A stretch of 64,000 nucleotides of DNA from Nocardioides conyzicola (GTDB lineage: Bacteria > Actinomycetota > Actinomycetes > Propionibacteriales > Nocardioidaceae): contig NZ_BAABKM010000001.1 in assembly GCF_039543825.1 (NCBI RefSeq), positions 62,001 through 126,000 of the forward strand. Reading direction: 5' to 3'. The notes under the pieces were generated by a model. That model did not search any database. It saw only the letters and a list, made by a program, of their open reading frames with translations, and was not told the origin of the DNA. Below, piece by piece: positions 63,977-64,000 of this stretch (positions within the stretch are counted from its first letter, which is position 1; every line of letters starts with the position of its first letter). The position numbers and the translations under genes were made by a program.

Positions 63977-64000
63977 AGGGCTGCCTCGCCCTGGTCGCCG
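63973..64000 (-). CDS. glnB: C-terminal end of a PII nitrogen regulatory protein (partial)
   Basis: Eight residues (GDQGEAAL) and a stop at 63973 are visible. They resemble the usual PII C-terminus, which ends RTGxxGxxAL, and the position directly before glnD is the standard glnB-glnD order. The identification rests on this short match and on context. Confidence 0.6.

Overview
The window is a very GC-rich actinobacterial chromosome segment. Frequent GTG starts, many 4-base or 1-base stop/start overlaps, apparent leaderless promoters (TAnnnT 6-8 bases before a start codon), and actinobacterial families such as DUF4193, DUF2469 and a RIO-type kinase suggest Actinomycetota. The overall style resembles Nocardioides or a relative; this is an inference from gene content and order, with no database search. 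No rRNA, tRNA or CRISPR array was recognised.

Left part (1-14.4 kb). A truncated SDR-type protein is followed by an amidohydrolase + SnoaL-like pair with a KstR-type operator match, DUF4193, a 1168-residue fused ABC exporter with one degenerate ATP site, a secreted polysaccharide deacetylase, an S66 peptidase and a PPOX-type flavoprotein. Next is a four-gene minus-strand block: a secreted repeat protein, an ECF sigma factor, a membrane protein with an extracellular Ig-like region and a secreted propeller-like protein.

Middle (14.5-29.7 kb). This is a polyamine/agmatine uptake and catabolism region: saccharopine-dehydrogenase-like protein, aminobutyraldehyde-type aldehyde dehydrogenase, VOC protein, YtcJ-like amidohydrolase, agmatinase-type ureohydrolase, class III aminotransferase, PotABCD-type transporter, Lrp/AsnC regulator, PuuB-like FAD oxidase and DDAH-like hydrolase. 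A short box (RACGRAWTC) recurs in pairs in its three divergent control regions, which suggests one regulon. The cluster is interrupted by a 1.1-kb cassette (21701-22799): a single winged-helix + nuclease-like gene between 42-bp near-perfect terminal inverted repeats, with its start codon in the loop of a strong hairpin. This is the most unusual object in the window.

29.6-36.2 kb carries an M1 metallopeptidase, a persulfide-dioxygenase/double-rhodanese fusion, a RIO kinase preceded by an overlapping 32-codon small ORF with the stronger ribosome binding site, a LOG-like Rossmann protein and a Tat-exported metallophosphoesterase ending in eight lysines encoded by (AAG)8.

Right part (36.2-64 kb) is the conserved translation/division core in minus-strand order: glnB (last codons), glnD, ffh, then rpsP-khpA-rimM-trmD-rplS-lepB-rnhB-DUF2469-yraN-comM-dprA-xerC, rpsB-tsf, pyrH-frr-cdsA and rlmN. 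TrmD carries a C-terminal GNAT domain; S2 and S16 have long Ala/Glu-rich tails. Between rpsP and ffh lies an accessory block (52.4-59.7 kb): membrane protein, VanW protein, amidohydrolase, GH3 glycosidase with a divergent ROK regulator and shared operator-like repeats, a NYN-domain protein and a secreted repeat protein.
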